A stretch of 64,000 bases of DNA from contig NZ_BDBX01000008.1 in NCBI RefSeq assembly GCF_001613205.1, forward strand, positions 1 through 64,000, read 5' to 3'. Origin of the DNA: Nocardia sienata NBRC 100364. GTDB lineage: Bacteria > Actinomycetota > Actinomycetes > Mycobacteriales > Mycobacteriaceae. Both the position numbers and the translations under genes were made by a program. Numbering within the stretch: position 1 is the stretch's first letter; each line of letters opens with the position of its first letter. Of the stretch, positions 30,257 through 39,145 are shown one piece after another. The notes under the pieces are model-generated. The model did no database searches. It saw only the letters and a list, made by a program, of their open reading frames with translations, and was not told where the DNA came from.

Positions 30257-31064
30257 AGGATCGCGGGCCGATCCCGGACCTTCGCGCCGCCATCGCGGCC
30301 ACGACAGTTACGACAATATCGAGCCGTTGTTCGGCAAATCGGCCGCCCTCCCCGAGGGCGATCCAGGTCGTGCCGAACTGCGTGGGGAGATCATGCGGCG
30401 GTGTCTGCCGCTGGCCGAGCACATCGCCAGGAAGTTCTCCGGACGCGGTGAGAACTACGACGATCTGCTCCAGGTGGCACGGCTGGGCCTGGTGAACGCG
30501 GTGGACCGCTTCGACGTCTCGCGTGGTTCGTCGTTCCTGTCCTTCGCTGTCCCCACCATCATGGGCGAGGTTCGCCGGCATTTCCGTGACAACACCTGGT
30601 CGGTGCGGGTGCCGCGCCGGGTCAAGGAGCTGCAGCTGAACCTGGGCCCCACGATCGAGATCCTGTCGCAGCGGCTGGGGCGGGTGCCGCGGGCCAAGGA
30701 GATCGCCGCCGAACTCGGTATCGATGTGGTGGAGGTGACCCAGGCCCTCATCGCCGGCAACGCCTACCAGGCGTCCTCCCTGGACGCGCCCGCCGCCGGG
30801 GAGGACGGCGACAGTTCGGCGTTGCCGCTGGTGGAATCGCTGGGCGCCGAGGAGCCGTCCTACGGGTGGTTGGAGGACTATCTGGCGATCGAACCGCTGC
30901 TCGACGAGCTGTCCGAGCGGGAGCGTCAGGTGCTGCGGATGCGGTTCTTCGAATCCCGCACCCAGTCGCAGATCGCCGATGAGTTGGGAGTTTCGCAGAT
31001 GCACATCTCGCGCATACTCTCGCGCACACTCGGCTGGCTCCGCGAACAAGCGTTGCGCGACTGA
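30246..31064 (+). CDS. sigF: RNA polymerase sigma factor SigF/SigB type
   Basis: 272 aa; ATG with AGGAGG 5 nt upstream. Group 3 sigma: region 2 YDDLLQVARLGLVNAVDRFD and FLSFAVPTIMGEVRRHFRD, region 3 GRVPRAKEIAAELG, and region 4 SERERQVLRMRFFESRTQSQ followed by a helix-turn-helix with SQMHISRIL. Stress/stationary-phase sigma held by RsbW, encoded just upstream. Terminator follows. Confidence 0.93.
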   Translation: MAREGSRADPGPSRRHRGHDSYDNIEPLFGKSAALPEGDPGRAELRGEIMRRCLPLAEHIARKFSGRGENYDDLLQVARLGLVNAVDRFDVSRGSSFLSFAVPTIMGEVRRHFRDNTWSVRVPRRVKELQLNLGPTIEILSQRLGRVPRAKEIAAELGIDVVEVTQALIAGNAYQASSLDAPAAGEDGDSSALPLVESLGAEEPSYGWLEDYLAIEPLLDELSERERQVLRMRFFESRTQSQIADELGVSQMHISRILSRTLGWLREQALRD

Positions 31065-31076
31065 CCGGCCCGTCCG

Positions 31077-31105
31077 GCCGCGGCCGCCGGCCCGGCGGCC
31101 GCGGC
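31077..31105. terminator. Bidirectional terminator between sigF and DinB genes
   Basis: 12-bp GC-only stem (31077-31088 with 31094-31105) and a 5-nt loop, placed between two convergent stop codons. Confidence 0.7.
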
Positions 31106-31110
31106 GGGGA

Positions 31111-31650
31111 TCAGCGGGTGGCCGCCGGATCCCTCCGGCCGGCGGGGGCGCGGGAGAGGATACCGCGGACGAAGGCGGCCTGGCCCGCGTGCTGGAGGTC
31201 GTCGGCGATCACACTGACCAGGCGCACACCCATGGTGACCGGCGGATCCCAGCTCGTGTCCACGACGGCGTCGAGGTCCCGGTCGTCCAGCGCGCCCACG
31301 AAGCGGACCGTCCGCGCGTGCACGGCGTCGTGATATCCCATGAGCAGTTCCGGTGGAGCGCTGATCAGGGCCACCTCGGCGGGGGTGTCGCCGTAACCGG
31401 TGGCGTCCCGGTCGATCGGCAGATCGAAACGCTCGAACCAGCCGCGGCCGGTCCACAGCGATTCGGCGGTCTGTAATTCCGCCAGATGTTCGTCCTGCAC
31501 CCGCGTGAGGTGCCAGACCAGCCACGCGATGGAGTTGGACGCCGGATCGAGACGGTGGGTCAGGGCCTGTTCGTCGAGTCCGTCCACCGCTTCGTGGACC
31601 ACCCCGCGGATTCGATCGAAGGCGTCGGTGAGTAGATCGGCACTGTTCAT
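31111..31650 (-). CDS. DinB/DUF664 family metal-dependent enzyme
   Basis: 179 aa four-helix protein; ATG with GGAGAAAG upstream. Histidines of the DinB metal triad are seen in SIAWLVWHLTRVQDEH, GYHDAVHARTV and IADDLQHAGQAAFVRG. Many actinobacterial members are mycothiol-dependent transferases or isomerases; the substrate is not predictable. Divergent from a SnoaL-like gene. Confidence 0.87.
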   Translation of the reverse strand: MNSADLLTDAFDRIRGVVHEAVDGLDEQALTHRLDPASNSIAWLVWHLTRVQDEHLAELQTAESLWTGRGWFERFDLPIDRDATGYGDTPAEVALISAPPELLMGYHDAVHARTVRFVGALDDRDLDAVVDTSWDPPVTMGVRLVSVIADDLQHAGQAAFVRGILSRAPAGRRDPAATR

Positions 31651-31781
31651 TGCTTTCTCCGTCGCTGCTGGATAGCGCGGCGACGCCGGCGCGACGGACC
31701 GGGTGCCGCGAGCTGTCGTCCGGTACCGGTGCAGTACCACGATCCGGACCGCGCAAACCGAGGCCGCCGTAGCGAGAAAAT

Positions 31782-31793
31782 AGAACATGTTCT
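31782..31793. promoter_or_regulatory. Palindrome AGAACATGTTCT, candidate operator
   Basis: 12-bp perfect palindrome 34 nt upstream of the SnoaL-like gene and inside the divergent spacer with the DinB gene. The actinobacterial LexA box has 4 nt, not 2, between GAAC and GTTC, so this is not a standard SOS box. Confidence 0.35.
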
Positions 31794-31827
31794 TGCCGCG
31801 CTCGTGGCACCGTGCCAAGGTGGCTCC

Positions 31828-32307
31828 ATGGATCTGCAGGCACTCGAACTTCTCCGCGGCCTCAAGTACCGCTACTTCCGCACTCTGGATCTGAAACAGT
31901 GGGACGATTTCGCCGCCACGCTCGATCCGGAGATCGAAGCCCGCTACGGCACCCACGCCATGGGCAAGGAACTCACCCTCGACGGACGCGACGCGGTCGT
32001 CGGGTTCATGCGCGAGAACATGGGCCCCGGCATCGTCACCACCCACGTGGCCAATCATCCGGAGATCAGCGTCGACGGTGATTCCGCGACCGGTAGCTGG
32101 CTGTTCGAGGACACGGTCCTGGCCACCGAGTTCGGCGTCCTGATCCGCGGCGCCGGGTACTACACCGACCGCTACCGGCGCGGCGCCGACGGGATCTGGC
32201 GCATCCACGCCACCTCCTATGTGCGGATCTACGAGTCCTCGCAGTCGCTGGCCGATACTCCCAGCCATACCCTGCTCAGCAATATGTGGGCGACCGACTC
32301 GAAGTGA
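31828..32307 (+). CDS. SnoaL-like (NTF2-fold) protein
   Basis: 159 aa; AAGGTGG upstream. Pattern LLRGLKYRYFRTLDLKQWDDF, FAATLDPEIEARY, then GAGYYTDRYRRGADGIWRI and IHATSYVRIYE. Same broad family as the product of 23118-23546, but the two differ strongly. Possibly a hydratase or isomerase. Only 6 nt separate its end from the convergent dehydrogenase gene. Confidence 0.85.
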   Translation: MDLQALELLRGLKYRYFRTLDLKQWDDFAATLDPEIEARYGTHAMGKELTLDGRDAVVGFMRENMGPGIVTTHVANHPEISVDGDSATGSWLFEDTVLATEFGVLIRGAGYYTDRYRRGADGIWRIHATSYVRIYESSQSLADTPSHTLLSNMWATDSK

Positions 32308-32313
32308 GTCCGC

Positions 32314-33354
32314 TCAGGGCACGAGGACCGCGCGGCCGCGGATCCTGCCCTGCTCGAGCAATTCGTAGGCGTGCGCGCCGTCCTCGAGGGGGAACTGCTG
32401 GGTACGCGCGGTGATCCGGCCCTCCCGGGCCAGCGCGATACTGTCGATGAGATCGCGTTTGGTGCCGCCGTAGGATTTGCGCACGGTGGCGCCCCACGGC
32501 AGTCCGGGGCCGCCCGCCGGTCCCGCGGTGATACCGGGATCTCCCTCACCCAAACCGATCATCCGATAGGCCCCGTTGGGTCCGACCGATTCGACCGACA
32601 GTTTCGCGGTCGTGTCCACGCCGACGAAGTCGAATACCGCTTCCGCGCCGCGGCCGCCGGTCATGGCGAGGATCCGGGCCGCGGTGTCCGCATCGGCCGA
32701 GAGCCCCTCGTGCGCGCCGCATTCCGCCGCCAGTTCGAGTTTGCCGGAATCGGTGTCCACCGCGATCACCCGTACCGGGGTGATCGCGCGCAGGATCTGG
32801 ATTCCGACATGGCCGAGTCCGCCGGCGCCGATCACCACCGCCGTGGCCCCGGGGTAGAGCTGATCGCGGGCGCCGCGGATGGCGTGGTAACTGGTGAGCG
32901 CCGCGTCGGCCAGCGGTGCGGCGGCGACGAAATCCATATCGCCGATGGGGACGAAGGAAGTGGCCGGTACGGCCACGTACTCGGCCATACCGCCGTCCGG
33001 CCCGAGCCCGGGGCAGGGCGGCATGGCGACCCGGCCGGCCGCCCGGCACACATTCTCATTGCCGCTCGCGCATTCGGGGCACTGCCCGCACGACCAGCAC
33101 AGATACACCACGCCGCGTTCCCCGGTCGCCCGCCCGGTGACCTGCTCGCCGACCGCGGCGATGGTGCCGGCGATCTCGTGGCCGAGGGTCAGCGGATCGT
33201 CGCGGACCTTGAAGGGGAGATGGAGAACATGCAGGTCCGAGTGGCAGATACCGGAGGCGCCGACCCGGATGAGCAGCTCGCCCGGGCCCGGTTCGGGGAT
33301 CGGGACCTCACGTATTTCCAGGGTGCCGGGTTCGGTGAGTTGCAGTGCTCTCAT
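32314..33354 (-). CDS. Zinc-dependent NAD(P) alcohol dehydrogenase
   Basis: 346 aa; GGGAGGAC upstream of ATG 33354. Medium-chain dehydrogenase: catalytic-zinc Cys in GASGICHSDLH, GHEIAG, structural-zinc tetrad in CWSCGQCPECASGNENVC, and Rossmann loop VVIGAGGLGHVGIQ. Likely oxidises an alcohol to aldehyde or ketone. Divergent from the FMO gene across a shared operator region. Confidence 0.92.
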   Translation of the reverse strand: MRALQLTEPGTLEIREVPIPEPGPGELLIRVGASGICHSDLHVLHLPFKVRDDPLTLGHEIAGTIAAVGEQVTGRATGERGVVYLCWSCGQCPECASGNENVCRAAGRVAMPPCPGLGPDGGMAEYVAVPATSFVPIGDMDFVAAAPLADAALTSYHAIRGARDQLYPGATAVVIGAGGLGHVGIQILRAITPVRVIAVDTDSGKLELAAECGAHEGLSADADTAARILAMTGGRGAEAVFDFVGVDTTAKLSVESVGPNGAYRMIGLGEGDPGITAGPAGGPGLPWGATVRKSYGGTKRDLIDSIALAREGRITARTQQFPLEDGAHAYELLEQGRIRGRAVLVP

Positions 33355-33436
33355 GGGTGTCCTCCCGCTCCGGCCGACTATGGCGTGCCTCACAAACTAG
33401 GCCGGTTCGCGACGGGCTGACAAGAGTCGAATTTTA

Positions 33437-33465
33437 TTGACACCTGTCAAATCCCTCCCTAGGGT
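33437..33465 (+). promoter_or_regulatory. Promoter overlapped by a TTGACA/TGTCAA operator
   Basis: TTGACA (33437-33442), 17-nt spacer, TAGGGT (33460-33465) makes a good SigA-type promoter for the FMO operon. The -35 box is the left half of the dyad TTGACA-cc-TGTCAA (33437-33450), so a repressor there would block RNA polymerase. The TetR gene in the same operon is the obvious candidate. Confidence 0.6.
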
Positions 33466-33529
33466 CCCTTGTGACCGGTATCACCCGGCGCGTCGGCCGC
33501 TGCACCGGCGTAATGCTCGAGGAGGTCGC

Positions 33530-34876
33530 ATGTCCGAACCCACCGTCGCTGTCATCGGGGCGGGTATCAGCGGTCTGACCACCGGAAAGATGCTGGGCGA
33601 TTACGGTATTCGGTATACCTGCTTCGAGGCCTCCGACCGGATCGGCGGTAACTGGGCGTTCGGTAATCCGAACGGACACTCCAGCGCCTACCGCTCACTG
33701 CATATCGACACTTCGAAGTACCAGCTCTCCTTCCGGGACTATCCGATGCCGGAGTCCTATCCCGACTTCCCGCACCACACCCTCATCAAGGAGTATCTGG
33801 AGGGCTATGCGGCGGCCTTCGACCTGAAACGCGCCATCGAATTCGGCAATCCCGTAGAGCATGCCCGCCCGGCCGCGGGCGGCGGCTGGGATATCGAGAC
33901 CGGGGTCGGCGACACCCGCCGATTCGATCTGCTCGTGGTCGCCAACGGGCATCACTGGGATCCACGTTTCCCGGACTTCCCCGGCGAGTTCACCGGAGAA
34001 TCCATCCATTCCCATTCCTATATCGATCCGCGTACACCGCTGGATCTGTACGGTAAGCGCATCCTGATCGTCGGCATCGGGAACAGCGCCGCCGATATCA
34101 CCGTCGAGTTGTCCGCACGCAGTATGGACAACGAGGTGTGGCTGTCGACCCGGTCGAGCGCCTGGGTGGTGCCCAAGTATTTCGCGGGCACCCCGGCCGA
34201 CCGCTATTTCCGGACCGTGCCCTATGTGCCGCTGTCCTGGCAGCGCAAGATCACGCAGATCTTCACGCCCTTGGTCTCCGGTGATCCGGTGAAATACGGT
34301 CTGCCCGCGCCGAACCACAAGTTCTTCGAGGCCCATCCCACCCAATCGGTGGAACTGCCGCTGCGGCTCGGCTCCGGTGATGTGGTCGCCAAACCGAATG
34401 TGAGCCGGCTGGACGGCGCCACCGTGCATTTCGAGGACGGGACGGCGAAGGATTTCGACGTCATCATCTACTGCACCGGTTACAACATCACCTTCCCGTT
34501 CTTCGATCCGGAATTTCTCAGCGCTCCGGGCAATCGGATATCCCTGTACAAACGCATATTCAAACCCGGTATCGACGATCTCGCCTTCGTGGGGTTCGCG
34601 CAATCGTTTCCGACGCTGTTCCCCTTCGTCGAATGCCAGGCGCGCCTGGTGGCCGCGTATGCGGCCGGGCACTACCGGCCGCCGCCGGCGGAGACGATGC
34701 ACCGGATCATCGAAGCCGATCAGCAGCGGTTCACCGGCCATGTGGTGGACCGTCCCCGGCACACCCAGCAGCTGGACTACTGGGTGTACGAACGGGACCT
34801 GCGGCTCGCCGAACTACCCGCCGGGCTGCGCCGGGCCCGGACACAGGGGCCGGTTCGGCTGGGGCGGGCCGGATGA
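33530..34876 (+). CDS. Flavin-containing monooxygenase
   Basis: 448 aa; GAGGAGG 4 nt before ATG. FAD motif VIGAGISGL, RIGGNW, FMO fingerprint FTGESIHSHSY, and NADPH motif GIGNSAAD. Oxidises N, S or ketone substrates (Baeyer-Villiger type possible). First gene of a three-gene operon with a TetR regulator and a hydrolase, overlapping by ATGA. An alcohol dehydrogenase divergent from it suggests alcohol to ketone to ester steps, with the hydrolase cleaving the ester; that pathway is inference. Confidence 0.9.
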   Translation: MSEPTVAVIGAGISGLTTGKMLGDYGIRYTCFEASDRIGGNWAFGNPNGHSSAYRSLHIDTSKYQLSFRDYPMPESYPDFPHHTLIKEYLEGYAAAFDLKRAIEFGNPVEHARPAAGGGWDIETGVGDTRRFDLLVVANGHHWDPRFPDFPGEFTGESIHSHSYIDPRTPLDLYGKRILIVGIGNSAADITVELSARSMDNEVWLSTRSSAWVVPKYFAGTPADRYFRTVPYVPLSWQRKITQIFTPLVSGDPVKYGLPAPNHKFFEAHPTQSVELPLRLGSGDVVAKPNVSRLDGATVHFEDGTAKDFDVIIYCTGYNITFPFFDPEFLSAPGNRISLYKRIFKPGIDDLAFVGFAQSFPTLFPFVECQARLVAAYAAGHYRPPPAETMHRIIEADQQRFTGHVVDRPRHTQQLDYWVYERDLRLAELPAGLRRARTQGPVRLGRAG

Positions 34877-35526
34877 CCACGCGGGCGCGTACCGACCGCC
34901 GGGCCCCGCAGCGCGGCGATCAGCGGCGTAGCGCGCTGCTGGCGGCGCTGGACGAACTGTTACGCGACAACGGCGGCCGGCTCGAACCCATCAATATCGC
35001 CGAGATCTCCCGGCGCGCCGGGCTCACCAGATCCGCCTTCTATTTCTATTTCGAGAACAAGGCCGCGGCCGTGGCGGCCGCGCTGGAGGAAACCTACGAG
35101 GAAGTTTTCGCGCTCAACGATATTCTCGTCGGCGCGGGAGCACCTGCCGAGCGTATCGAGCGGGCCATCCGCGGACTCGTCGAGTTCTGGGATCGTAACC
35201 GCCACGTCTACGGTGCGGTGCTGACCGCGCGCGGCGCCCCGGGTGTGCGCGAGCTGTGGGAGTCCGACCGTCAGGCCTTCATCCCGTCCATCGCGGCGAT
35301 GATCGAAGCCGAACGCGCCGCCGGTCGCGCCCCGGCCGGCGGTGACGCCGTCGCTGTCGCCGATGTCCTGCTCCTGCTCAACGAACGCCTGCTGGAACGG
35401 TTGACCTTCGACGTCGAACTGGACCGGGAGCGGTATATCGAATCGGTGGTCACCATCTGGCTGCGGTCGATCTACGGCACCGGCCCCGATCTCGCCGCAC
35501 CCATCACCACGAGGAACGATCCATGA
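34873..35526 (+). CDS. TetR-family regulator of the FMO operon
   Basis: 217 aa. HTH near residues 25-65: ALLAALDELLRDNGG, NIAEISRRAGLTRSAFYFYF, ENKAAAVAAAL. C-terminal helical ligand domain. ATGA overlaps at both ends place it strictly inside the FMO-hydrolase operon. Probably represses the 33437 promoter. Confidence 0.9.
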   Translation: MTTRARTDRRAPQRGDQRRSALLAALDELLRDNGGRLEPINIAEISRRAGLTRSAFYFYFENKAAAVAAALEETYEEVFALNDILVGAGAPAERIERAIRGLVEFWDRNRHVYGAVLTARGAPGVRELWESDRQAFIPSIAAMIEAERAAGRAPAGGDAVAVADVLLLLNERLLERLTFDVELDRERYIESVVTIWLRSIYGTGPDLAAPITTRNDP

Positions 35527-36494
35527 CTCTGTGCCAGACCCCGGGCCCGGCCGATCCCGCCGCTGCAATCACCGTGACCTTCCCCTCCGGCGGCGAGGAC
35601 TGTCACGCCTGGCACTTTCCCGCCGCGTCGGCCGAGTTCGATGGTCCGGCAGGTCGCCCGGTCGCGGTCATGGCACACGGCTTCGGTGGGACCAAGGATT
35701 CCGGACTCGAACCGTTCGCGCGGGCCTACGCCGCCGCCGGGATCGATGTCCTCGCCTTCGACTTCCGGTATTTCGGCGCGAGCGGGGGCAGGCCGCGGCA
35801 GCGGGTGCGGATGTCGGAGCAGCTGGCCGACTACCGGGCCGCTGTACTGGCCGCCGCCCGGCTACCGGGCGTGGACCCGCGCCGGGTGGTGCTGTGGGGC
35901 GTATCGCTGTCCGGCGGCCATGTATTCGCCGCCGGTGCCGCCGCGAGCGCCACGCCGGCCGACTCGACCGCCGCCCGGGCCGCTATCGCGGCGATCGTCT
36001 CGGTCACTCCGCTGGTCGACGGCCGGGCGGCGGGAGTCCTGGCGGTGCGGGAAAGCGGTGTCGCGGGGGTGCTGCGGGGCGCGATCGGTGGCGCCCGGGC
36101 CCGGCTGGCCGCGGCGTTCGGCGGTTCCGGGCTCATCCCACTCGTCGGCCGGCCCGGGGAGGTCGCCGCGCTGACATCGGAGGGCTACTACGACTCCTAC
36201 ACCGCACTCGCCGGACCCACCTGGCGCAACGAGATCGACGCGGGCGTGCTGCTGCAGCTTCCCGGTTACCGGCCCGCGCGGGCGGCCGCCGGGCTGAATC
36301 TTCCGGTCCTCGTGCAGATCGCCGATTTCGATCGCGGCGCGCCGCCGTACGCCGCGGCACGGGCGGCGTTCGCGGCGCGGGCCGAGGTGCGCCACTACCC
36401 CTGCGACCACTTCGGTATCTGGCCGGGTAATCCGTTCTTCGACTCCGCCGTGGCCCACCAGCTGCTGTTCCTGCGCCGACATCTGGCGGCGTAG
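35523..36494 (+). CDS. Alpha/beta hydrolase
   Basis: 323 aa. Oxyanion region VMAHGFGGTKDSG, nucleophile elbow WGVSLSGG near residue 127, Asp in QIADFDRG and His in YPCDHFGIW. Resembles the dienelactone-hydrolase/peptidase-like group used on esters. Last gene of the FMO operon; terminator follows at 36538. Confidence 0.88.
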   Translation: MTLCQTPGPADPAAAITVTFPSGGEDCHAWHFPAASAEFDGPAGRPVAVMAHGFGGTKDSGLEPFARAYAAAGIDVLAFDFRYFGASGGRPRQRVRMSEQLADYRAAVLAAARLPGVDPRRVVLWGVSLSGGHVFAAGAAASATPADSTAARAAIAAIVSVTPLVDGRAAGVLAVRESGVAGVLRGAIGGARARLAAAFGGSGLIPLVGRPGEVAALTSEGYYDSYTALAGPTWRNEIDAGVLLQLPGYRPARAAAGLNLPVLVQIADFDRGAPPYAAARAAFAARAEVRHYPCDHFGIWPGNPFFDSAVAHQLLFLRRHLAA

Positions 36495-36862
36495 AACGGA
36501 ACGCGATCCCCGGCCGTGAATCCCTGATAGCGGCCTACCGGTGGTGGGTGAGTGCTCTCACCCCGGGTGCCACCGGCGACCCGGAATCGGCAGGGCCCGA
36601 ACGCCGGGCGTCGACGTGGACCTATCGCCGGGCCGGGTACGGTCCGGGTCGTATCCGGTCATCGGCCCGCCGGGCCGGGTACCGGCCTGCGGTAGCGTCG
36701 GCGGCACCCCGGCGGTGTACGACAGCACAAATTGCAGGCAGATAACACCAGTTGCGAATGCCCCTACGTTCGCGGCGATTCGGCATATCGTCGGGCGGGT
36801 AATACCTGGGGTCGGCGGTGGTTGTCGCGGCTGCCGGCCACCGATCGATACACAGGAGCAGA
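36495..36862. other. 368-bp region between FMO operon and uncharacterised pair
   Basis: Holds the FMO-operon terminator (36538-36576) and an otherwise unremarkable spacer. No gene is supported. The promoter for the next pair should lie between about 36700 and 36840 but was not pinned down. Confidence 0.5.
36538..36576 (+). terminator. Terminator of the FMO operon
   Basis: Two-part hairpin: inner 7-bp stem 36546-36552/36557-36563 with a TGCT loop, outer 7-bp stem 36538-36544/36570-36576. Confidence 0.65.
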
Positions 36863-37087
36863 ATGAGTGCCAGAGCTGAACTGGTCCGCGAACTGAACGG
36901 ACCCACTGCCGCGTCGGAAATGCTGTCCGACTCCGAGATCGAGGATCTGCTCGGATTGTTCCGCAGTGCCCAGCAACGGGAAAAGGACCTGCTCATCGAA
37001 GCAGTCAACGGAATGATCCGGTTCTTCCCCCCGCCGTTCCGGACGATCACCCGCCGGATCATGTTCGGGGACAAACTCGAAGGATGA
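36863..37087 (+). CDS. Small hypothetical protein of an uncharacterised pair
   Basis: 74 aa; CAGGAGCAGA upstream. Helical, with acidic ELVRELNGPTAASEMLSDSE and basic C-terminus FRTITRRIMFGDKLEG. ATGA overlap with the 432-aa gene. Not recognised; the strict coupling suggests the two proteins work together. Confidence 0.7.
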   Translation: MSARAELVRELNGPTAASEMLSDSEIEDLLGLFRSAQQREKDLLIEAVNGMIRFFPPPFRTITRRIMFGDKLEG

Positions 37088-38382
37088 GCGATCTGGTCAC
37101 CCGTGCGCAGATGATCCTGCTCGCGCGCACGCTACATGTGCCTGTCGAACGTATCGCCTACCTCGAACGACTCGGCGCCGAGCATCTGCACGAACTCGAG
37201 CAGCGGATGTCGGGCCGAGTCAACGAGTTCCACGGCGAGATGTTCAAACGGATCGGGCGTCTGATCCCGATCATTCCCCTCACGGTGTCACTGCCCCTGG
37301 TCCAGCGGATCGTGCCGCCCATGATGACCGGCCGCGCGGCCGGAGCGGTCGGCGTCGAATACCCCGATGCGGCCGCCGAGACGCTCACCATGCTCAAAAC
37401 GGAGTACGCCGCGGACTGCACGCCGTATGTGGATCCCAAGGCACTCGGCGAACTGGGCGACATCATGGCCTCCGAGCCGTTGATCGCCATCGTGAACGAG
37501 GTTCTGCGCCGCAAGGACCACATCACCGTCGGGCCGTTTCTCGAGTATGCCAAACCGAACTTCGTCGAGGCGGTCGAGCGAGGGACGCACGACGACGAGG
37601 GCATCATCTTCTCCGCCGCCTACGCGTACTCCGCGCCCGCGATCAGCAACATACTGCGCCAGTTGCTGGACGGCCGGTCGAAGCGGATCCCGCGGATGAT
37701 GGAGACGGTGCTGGCCGGTTCGCCGGAATTGAAGGAAGCGGCGATCTCGGTGATGTCGCGGGCTTCCCGGGATGTGGTGTCCGAGATCGGGGATATTCTG
37801 CTCGCGATCGCCAGTCCGGAAGCGCTGGGCAAACTGGCCGCCCACGTCATCCAGAAGGGCGCGGCGCCGGAACTGATGACCTTCGTATCGAAGCTCGGCC
37901 ACCCGTCGCTGCAGCGGATGGCGATGAACCCGATCTTCGCCAATACCGCCGCCCTCACCGCGATCGTCGAATCCCTGGTCATCTCGTTCTCCCCCGGGCC
38001 GTGGCGTGGTCTGCTGCTGCTGGCCGAGCGCAGCCACCCCGATGTGCAGCGCTATATCGTCGGCCTGATGGTGCGGATGCCGGTGGAGCGAATCGCCGAG
38101 CTGCCCGAGATCGCCAACGCCGACGACCTCTGGCCGGAACTTCTGAGGCTGATGGCCCTCGCCGACCACCCGTCGCAACGCCGGATCGGTGCGATCTGGG
38201 CGGAGTTGCCGGCGGAGCGGAGGGCCGGGCTGCGCCGGCGGATCACCGAGCTACGGCTGGACGCGAAACTGGCCGGGATCGTCGAGGAGGTGCCCAATAT
38301 CTCGGTGGAGGAGGTTTTCTACCAACGACGGCGGCGCGGGCGGCGACGGGGCCCGACACCCGATAGCTGGAGTGTCGCCTGA
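37084..38382 (+). CDS. Hypothetical helical-repeat protein
   Basis: 432 aa, not recognised. Predominantly helical with HEAT/MgtE-N-like repeats (for example SPELKEAAISVMSRASRDVV and HPDVQRYIVGLMVRMPVERI). One mildly hydrophobic stretch (LIPIIPLTVSLPLVQRIVPP) may touch the membrane. The C-terminus carries an Arg tract (QRRRRGRRRG). Coupled to the 74-aa gene upstream. Confidence 0.75.
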   Translation: MSDLVTRAQMILLARTLHVPVERIAYLERLGAEHLHELEQRMSGRVNEFHGEMFKRIGRLIPIIPLTVSLPLVQRIVPPMMTGRAAGAVGVEYPDAAAETLTMLKTEYAADCTPYVDPKALGELGDIMASEPLIAIVNEVLRRKDHITVGPFLEYAKPNFVEAVERGTHDDEGIIFSAAYAYSAPAISNILRQLLDGRSKRIPRMMETVLAGSPELKEAAISVMSRASRDVVSEIGDILLAIASPEALGKLAAHVIQKGAAPELMTFVSKLGHPSLQRMAMNPIFANTAALTAIVESLVISFSPGPWRGLLLLAERSHPDVQRYIVGLMVRMPVERIAELPEIANADDLWPELLRLMALADHPSQRRIGAIWAELPAERRAGLRRRITELRLDAKLAGIVEEVPNISVEEVFYQRRRRGRRRGPTPDSWSVA

Positions 38383-38559
38383 GAAGCCGAGGTTGCTGAA
38401 CAACTGCCGGACCGGGCCCCATTTCGGCGCGTCTACGGTGGTTGTATTCCCATAGCCAGGCATATTCGGTTACCTTCGTATAGGTCTCTGCTTTCGCTCG
38501 GAATTTGCTATCCCCTCGCCTGATGCGGCGGCAAATCGACGAAAAGAGGTCGGCACGAG

Positions 38560-39060
38560 ATGAGCAACGGACAGTTCCTCCATCGGATATGCCGTACGGC
38601 TGTACTCGCCGGTATCGCGGCGGCCGCGCTGGCGCCCACAGCGCCCGCGTCGGCCGAACCGCTCTGGCCGAACGGGCCGGACGTGCCCGGTGCTCCGGCC
38701 GTTATTCCGACCCAGGCGCCCTGCTCGACGGCCGCCCGGGCCTGCCTGCGATTGTCCAGTAACGAGGTCTGGTTGATGGACAACGGCGAGGTCGTCTACG
38801 GGCCGACGCCGATGTCGCACGGTATGCAGGGCTACGAGACCCCACCCGGTGTCTTCCACGTCGCGTTCAAAAAGCTGTACCACTGGAGCACCATGCACAA
38901 CGCCCCGATGCACTACGCGGTCTTCTTCAACGGCGACATCGCGTTCCACATCGGGCCGGTGGAACACAAATCACACGGGTGCATCCGGCTGACCGAACCC
39001 GGCGCCATCGCGGTCTACCACTACCTGAACCCGGGTGATGTGGTCGAGGTCGTGCCCTGA
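38560..39060 (+). CDS. Short secreted L,D-transpeptidase (YkuD domain)
   Basis: 166 aa. Signal peptide at residues 1-32 (TAVLAGIAAAALAPTAPASA). The YkuD catalytic motif is HKSHGCIRLTEP with Cys141 and His139. No Ig-like or peptidoglycan-binding domain, so a minimal enzyme. Forms 3-3 peptidoglycan cross-links or attaches proteins. AAAGAGG upstream. Terminator follows. Confidence 0.9.
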   Translation: MSNGQFLHRICRTAVLAGIAAAALAPTAPASAEPLWPNGPDVPGAPAVIPTQAPCSTAARACLRLSSNEVWLMDNGEVVYGPTPMSHGMQGYETPPGVFHVAFKKLYHWSTMHNAPMHYAVFFNGDIAFHIGPVEHKSHGCIRLTEPGAIAVYHYLNPGDVVEVVP

Positions 39061-39071
39061 CCTCCGGGTGA

Positions 39072-39101
39072 GCCGGTCCGGGCCGCGGAGCCCGGACCGG
39101 C
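39072..39101 (+). terminator. Terminator after L,D-transpeptidase
   Basis: 12-bp perfect stem (39072-39083 with 39090-39101) and a 6-nt loop, 11 nt after the stop. Confidence 0.75.
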
Positions 39102-39133
39102 GACCCGGTACCCGGGGCGCGCGTCCGGTTTCG

Positions 39134-39139
39134 TACGCT
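39134..39139 (+). promoter_or_regulatory. -10 box TACGCT for a leaderless micro-ORF
   Basis: TANNNT hexamer ending 6 nt before the ATG at 39146, the usual geometry of leaderless actinobacterial messages. Confidence 0.4.
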
Positions 39140-39145
39140 TGCCCC

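Noticed and set aside
31782..31793. LexA/SOS box
   Set aside because: Mycobacterial SOS boxes have GAAC-N4-GTTC; here the spacer is 2 nt.
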